A DNA stretch of 9,341 bases from Dehalococcoidia bacterium (lineage in GTDB: Bacteria > Chloroflexota > Dehalococcoidia > UBA6926): contig JAAXGS010000025.1 of assembly GCA_012271225.1 (NCBI GenBank), positions 1 to 9,341 on the forward strand, in the 5' to 3' direction. Below, in pieces: positions 6,508 through 9,341 of this stretch. The position numbers and the translations under genes are program-made. The notes beneath the pieces were generated by a model. It was not told the DNA's origin. It did no database searches and worked only from the letters and a program-made list of their open reading frames with translations. The first letter of the stretch is position 1. The number at the start of each line of letters is the position of its first letter.

Positions 6508-6569
6508 CTCACGCGGGCGTGATGGTGGATGTGGGCCTGGCGCCGGCCACGCCCACGGCAATCACACAC

Positions 6570-6575
6570 AGGAGG
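6570..6575 (+). promoter_or_regulatory. Strong ribosome-binding site of the VWA lipoprotein gene
   Basis: A perfect AGGAGG lies 8 bases before the ATG at 6584. It fixes this start rather than the longer open frame that reaches back to 6503, and the signal peptide begins exactly here. Confidence 0.85.
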
Positions 6576-6583
6576 CGCGCATC

Positions 6584-8362
6584 ATGCGTACAAGAATCAC
6601 GCCGCTCATTGCGCTCATTATCCTCGCTGCGCTGGCCGTCGCCTGCGCCGGCCCGATGGAGAGTGGCGCGCCGGTTTCTCACTCCCCCAACGGAGGCGTG
6701 GCCGGAGCGACTACAGCGCCGGACGTTCAAACAGCACAGACAGTGTCCTACCCCAGCAGGGAGGACGCCGCCACTGAGATCGTTGTGACAGGATACCCAG
6801 CAGTTCAGACAATGTCTTACACCGACAGCGAGGGCGGGAGCCCGACGCTCGAATCTGCAACAGGAGGGTGGGAAGTTGCGCAGTTCCGCGACCCGCAGGC
6901 CGGACAGGCAACATCCGAGGGGTTCAATTCCATTGGGGGGACATCCACCGTTAACGATGAGCCGTACGACCTCACATTCTTCCGAAACTACGGCGTCAAT
7001 CCGTTTGTGGACACGGAGGATGACCATCTCTCCACGTTCGCCATGGATGTGGACACGGCGTCCTATGTTGTGACGCGCAGGTTCCTCCAGGACGGCTACC
7101 TTCCTGCCCGGGACTCCGTCCGCGTGGAGGAGTTTATCAACTACTTCGATCAGGGGTACGCAGCGCCGAACGATGCGCCGTTCCGCATCACGATCGACGG
7201 ATCGCCCTCGCGTTTCGGCCTCGAGACTCATCATATGATGCGCGTGGGGCTGCAGGGCCGCACGGTTTCCGCCGATGAGCGGAAGGATGCCAATCTCGTC
7301 TTCGTGATTGACGTCTCCGGCTCCATGGAGCGCGAGGACCGGCTGGGCCTGGTCAAGCGCTCCTTAAATCTTCTCGTCGATGAACTCCGCCCAACGGATC
7401 AGGTCGGCATCATCACCTATGGCAGCCACGGCCGGGTCCTGTTGGAACCTACTAGCGGAGAGAATCAGTCGAGGATCGAACGCGCAATTCGCGCGCTCCG
7501 GGCCGATGGATCAACATACGCGGAAGAGGGCCTGCGACTGGGGTATGACATGGCCACGCGCATGGCGGATGACGAATCGGCCAATGGACGCATCACCCGC
7601 GTCATCCTGCTCTCAGACGGTGTGGCAAACGTCGGCGAGACCGGCTCTGACGGCATCCTGCAGAGGATTCGCTCCCACCTTGACACGGGAATCACGCTGA
7701 CCACCATCGGTTTCGGCATGGGCAACTACAACGATGTGCTGATGGAGCGTCTGGCCAATGACGGGAACGGCACGTATCACTACGTGGACACCCTGGCAGA
7801 GGCGCGGCGGCTGTTTGTTGACAACCTTGCGGGAACGCTCCAGTACATCGCGCGCGACGCCAAGATTCAGGTGGAGTTCAACGAGGACGCGGTGCGCAGC
7901 TATCGGCTGCTGGGATACGAGAACCGGGACGTGGCGGACGATCGGTTTCGTGATGACACGGTGGACGCCGGCGAGGTTGGCGCAGGCCATACCGTGACTG
8001 CCCTGTACGAGATGAAGCTCTACCCGGACGCGCCGACGAACAGTGTTCTGGCAACGGTGCGGATCCGTTACGAAGACCCGGACTCCGGCGAGGTCAGCGA
8101 GGTTGCTCGGGAAGTCACGTCCGCCGACCTGTCTCGCCGGTTTGAGGACGCGCCCGCCCGCTACCAACTGGCCGCGGTGACCGCGGAATTCGCCGAGCTG
8201 CTGCGTGAGAGCTACTGGGCGCGTGAGGGCAGCCTGAGCGAGGTTGAAGAGGAAGCGCGCAGGGTGTTCCGCCTGTTGCCCCGGGACGCGGACGTGGCTG
8301 AACTCGTCGATTTGGCCGAAATCGCCGCGGACATCCGACTCTCAAGCGCTGACGGAAGCTGA
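6584..8362 (+). CDS. YfbK-like von Willebrand factor type A lipoprotein
   Basis: This is a 592-residue exported lipoprotein. The signal peptide MRTRITPLIALIILAALAVA is followed by Cys21 in a lipobox-like LAVAC; Ala rather than Leu/Val at -3 is slightly unusual. A poorly conserved linker (22-125) leads to the VWA N-terminal domain (about 130-210: TFFRNYGVNPFVDTEDDHLS, TFAMDVDTASY, RVEEFINYF). The VWA domain follows (about 236-415) with an intact metal-ion-dependent adhesion site: DVSGS at 243-247, the GSTYAEEGL Thr at 311, and LLSDG (Asp345). The C-terminal part (about 418-592) has the AKIQVEFN and SYRLLGYENR blocks typical of the YfbK/DUF3520 family. It should sit on the envelope and bind a protein partner through a metal ion; the partner is unknown. 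It is divergent from the HTH-TPR regulator and followed by an intrinsic terminator, so it is a single-gene unit. Confidence 0.92.
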   Translation: MRTRITPLIALIILAALAVACAGPMESGAPVSHSPNGGVAGATTAPDVQTAQTVSYPSREDAATEIVVTGYPAVQTMSYTDSEGGSPTLESATGGWEVAQFRDPQAGQATSEGFNSIGGTSTVNDEPYDLTFFRNYGVNPFVDTEDDHLSTFAMDVDTASYVVTRRFLQDGYLPARDSVRVEEFINYFDQGYAAPNDAPFRITIDGSPSRFGLETHHMMRVGLQGRTVSADERKDANLVFVIDVSGSMEREDRLGLVKRSLNLLVDELRPTDQVGIITYGSHGRVLLEPTSGENQSRIERAIRALRADGSTYAEEGLRLGYDMATRMADDESANGRITRVILLSDGVANVGETGSDGILQRIRSHLDTGITLTTIGFGMGNYNDVLMERLANDGNGTYHYVDTLAEARRLFVDNLAGTLQYIARDAKIQVEFNEDAVRSYRLLGYENRDVADDRFRDDTVDAGEVGAGHTVTALYEMKLYPDAPTNSVLATVRIRYEDPDSGEVSEVAREVTSADLSRRFEDAPARYQLAAVTAEFAELLRESYWAREGSLSEVEEEARRVFRLLPRDADVAELVDLAEIAADIRLSSADGS

Positions 8363-8369
8363 CCACATT

Positions 8370-8391
8370 AAAGAAAGCGCCAAAGAAAGCG
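8370..8391 (+). repeat. Short tandem direct repeat after the VWA gene
   Basis: AAAGAAAGCG occurs twice (8370-8379 and 8382-8391) with a 2-base gap, between the stop codon and the terminator. It is probably trivial; no function is suggested. Confidence 0.5.
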
Positions 8392-8408
8392 TCTGCCCAA
8401 GGAGGTTC

Positions 8409-8447
8409 TTCCGCCCGCCCCGCATCCTGCGGGGCGGGCGGAATTTT
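8409..8447 (+). terminator. Intrinsic terminator of the VWA lipoprotein gene
   Basis: Perfect 15-bp arms (8409-8423 and 8429-8443) enclose the loop ATCCT and are followed directly by TTTT. The site is 46 bases after the stop codon. The stem is almost entirely G-C. Confidence 0.92.
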
Positions 8448-8578
8448 GGCGGCGCGGCCCCAGACGATGCCTGCGCGCGCGGCAACTGCCGCATGCGCCG
8501 AGTCCATGAGCGCCACGCCCGACGCCGTGACGCGAGCCGCTCACCGCGCGGCATTCTCGCTGCTGCGCGGCGCAAATA
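8448..8578. other. GC-rich spacer with no recognised feature
   Basis: This stretch lies between the terminator and the next promoter. A 64-codon open frame crosses it but has an Ala/Arg-rich composition, no ribosome-binding site and no recognisable motif, so I do not call a gene here. Confidence 0.5.
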
Positions 8579-8608
8579 TTGACAGGGGCGCGGCGCGGAT
8601 GCTACTTT
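8579..8608 (+). promoter_or_regulatory. Candidate sigma-70-type promoter of the DUF35-thiolase operon
   Basis: A perfect TTGACA lies at 8579-8584, then a GC-rich 18-bp spacer and TACTTT at 8603-8608. The predicted start is near 8614, about 29 bases before the ATG at 8643. An AAATA run just upstream of the -35 box stands out in the GC-rich gap. The predicted start also argues against the longer open frame reaching back to 8607. Confidence 0.5.
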
Positions 8609-8630
8609 GCGACGGCAACGATATGGGACG

Positions 8631-8637
8631 AAGGGGG
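8631..8637 (+). promoter_or_regulatory. Ribosome-binding site of the DUF35 gene
   Basis: AAGGGGG lies 5 bases before the ATG at 8643. It selects this Met over the upstream in-frame start at 8607. Confidence 0.65.
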
Positions 8638-8642
8638 TAACG

Positions 8643-9074
8643 ATGGCACGACCGATTGTTCCTGTTCCGGATCCGGTGAGTCAGCCGTTCTGGGACGCCT
8701 GTAACGAGGGCAAGCTCATTGTGCAGTACTGCACCATGTGTGACCGACGGCAGTTCCCGCCGGAGCCCGCCTGCCGCGATTGCGGCTTCAACTTCCATCT
8801 GACCTGGCAGGAAACCAGCGGCCGCGGCGCGATCGTCGGCTACTCCATCACCTATGATTCCCGCCTTGTTCAGTGGCATCCCAAGCAGCCCTTCCTCAAC
8901 GTCATCGTCGCGCTTGAGGAGGACCCCGTCATCAACTTCCACTCCAACATGGAGGAGGACTTCGGCTCCAACCTCGCCGATGAGCCCGACATCCCCGTCG
9001 GCGCAACCTGTGAGGTCATCTTCGTCGAGGCCGCGCCCGGACGCATGATCCCGGAGTGGAAAATCGCCACGTAG
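8643..9074 (+). CDS. DUF35 / Zn-ribbon OB-fold protein (acyl-CoA-binding thiolase partner)
   Basis: This is a 143-residue protein of normal length for the family. An N-terminal helix (PVSQPFWDACNEGKLIVQYC) leads into a rubredoxin-like zinc ribbon with all four ligands: Cys30, Cys33, Cys44 and Cys47. The OB-fold follows (about 57-143: GRGAIVGYSITYDSR, PFLNVIVALEED, VGATCEVIFVEA, IPEWKIA). Known members (for example ChsH2 with Ltp2 in steroid side-chain degradation) bind a partner thiolase-like enzyme and help hold the acyl-CoA substrate. The next gene, 48 bp downstream on the same strand, encodes such a thiolase, so the two should form one operon and one complex. Substrate is unknown. Between residues 92 and 120 the loop is acidic and longer than the minimal OB-fold. 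Confidence 0.93.
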   Translation: MARPIVPVPDPVSQPFWDACNEGKLIVQYCTMCDRRQFPPEPACRDCGFNFHLTWQETSGRGAIVGYSITYDSRLVQWHPKQPFLNVIVALEEDPVINFHSNMEEDFGSNLADEPDIPVGATCEVIFVEAAPGRMIPEWKIAT

Positions 9075-9122
9075 ACCGCCTCATGGCGCAAGGCAAGACA
9101 CAGACAGAAAGGAACACAGCAG

Positions 9123-9341
9123 ATGGCACGTGAAGTCAACTGGGAACGTGATCATGACCCCGTCGGCATCTGGCCCGGGCGCGGCAAGGTCGCCCTTGTC
9201 TCCCGCGGACACTCTCCGACAGACCGCCGCTGGGACGGCGAGACGCTGGAGAAGTCCCTCGGCGCCTTCATGATGATCGCCGTTCAGAACGCCCTCGATG
9301 ACGCCGGCATCACCCTGGATGACGTTGACGGCATCGTTGGA
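9123..9341 (+). CDS. Thiolase-superfamily / lipid-transfer protein, N-terminal part (cut by window edge)
   Basis: The first 73 residues are visible. After a polar leader comes GKVALVSRGHSPTDRRWDG, then LEKSLGAFMMIAVQNALDDAGITLDDVDGIVG, the N-terminal strand and helix typical of acetyl-CoA acetyltransferase/SCP-x thiolases (GxV..G.G.s......EA...AL.DAGl...DVDGiv). The ATG at 9123 is preceded by AAAGGAA about 8 bases upstream. It follows the DUF35 gene by 48 bp and is probably translated from the same transcript. It is a different paralogue from the thiolase at 3349: the N-terminus differs and carries a longer leader. The catalytic residues lie beyond the edge, so enzyme type cannot be decided here. 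Confidence 0.88.
   Translation, partial: MAREVNWERDHDPVGIWPGRGKVALVSRGHSPTDRRWDGETLEKSLGAFMMIAVQNALDDAGITLDDVDGIVG

Noticed and set aside
6509..7234. Minus-strand open frame of 241 codons
   Set aside because: It lies antisense to the VWA lipoprotein gene, whose plus frame has signal peptide, ribosome-binding site and conserved domains.
8446..8640. 64-codon open frame upstream of the DUF35 gene
   Set aside because: It overlaps the candidate promoter and ribosome-binding site of the DUF35 gene and has no start signal or motif.
1..9341. Search for CRISPR arrays, insertion sequences, integrases or attachment sites
   Set aside because: I found no regularly spaced repeats, transposase or integrase motifs, or flanking duplications; gene style looks uniform across the window.

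Overview
The window is GC-rich, gene-dense bacterial chromosome. It holds seven protein genes, five complete and two cut by the window edges. The gene content and style fit a free-living, probably marine Chloroflexota lineage such as SAR202/Dehalococcoidia. The clues are paralogous SCP-x-type thiolases paired with a DUF35 Zn-ribbon/OB protein, a Thr/Pro linker in a membrane-anchored protein, and a YfbK-type VWA lipoprotein. This placement is an inference from gene style; there is no rRNA or other marker to confirm it. I see no mobile element, CRISPR array, tRNA or rRNA.

Layout, left to right. (1) Positions 1-894, minus: the N-terminal 298 residues of the membrane protease FtsH. (2) Positions 1091-2485, plus: a Ca2+/cation antiporter (CaCA) family membrane protein, divergent from ftsH. 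(3) Positions 2496-3179, minus: a PD-(D/E)XK nuclease-fold protein resembling the MmcB group, convergent with the antiporter and separated from it by 10 bp. (4) Positions 3349-4458, plus: an SCP-x-like thiolase. Its reading frame stops at a TGA, but 18 more codons beyond it look like the missing end of the family. (5) A GC-rich 14-bp hairpin at 4541-4571 separates it from the convergent gene at 4642-6456 (minus), which encodes an HTH - transmembrane - TPR protein. (6) Positions 6584-8362, plus: a VWA/YfbK-like lipoprotein, divergent from the HTH-TPR gene across a 127-bp region with a small palindrome, ending in a strong intrinsic terminator at 8409-8447. (7) Positions 8643-9074 and 9123 to the edge, plus: a DUF35 Zn-ribbon/OB protein followed by a second thiolase, a likely operon.

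How they may work together. The DUF35 protein and the downstream thiolase are expected to form an acyl-CoA thiolase or retro-aldolase complex like Ltp2-ChsH2 in steroid side-chain breakdown. The solo thiolase at 3349 belongs to the same superfamily and is preceded by a similar TTGACA promoter. It lacks an obvious nucleophilic Cys, so it may not be a classical thiolase. The HTH-TM-TPR protein and the divergent VWA lipoprotein look like an envelope sensor/regulator and its envelope target. The most unusual point is the in-frame TGA near the end of the solo thiolase: recent nonsense mutation, readthrough or sequence error.
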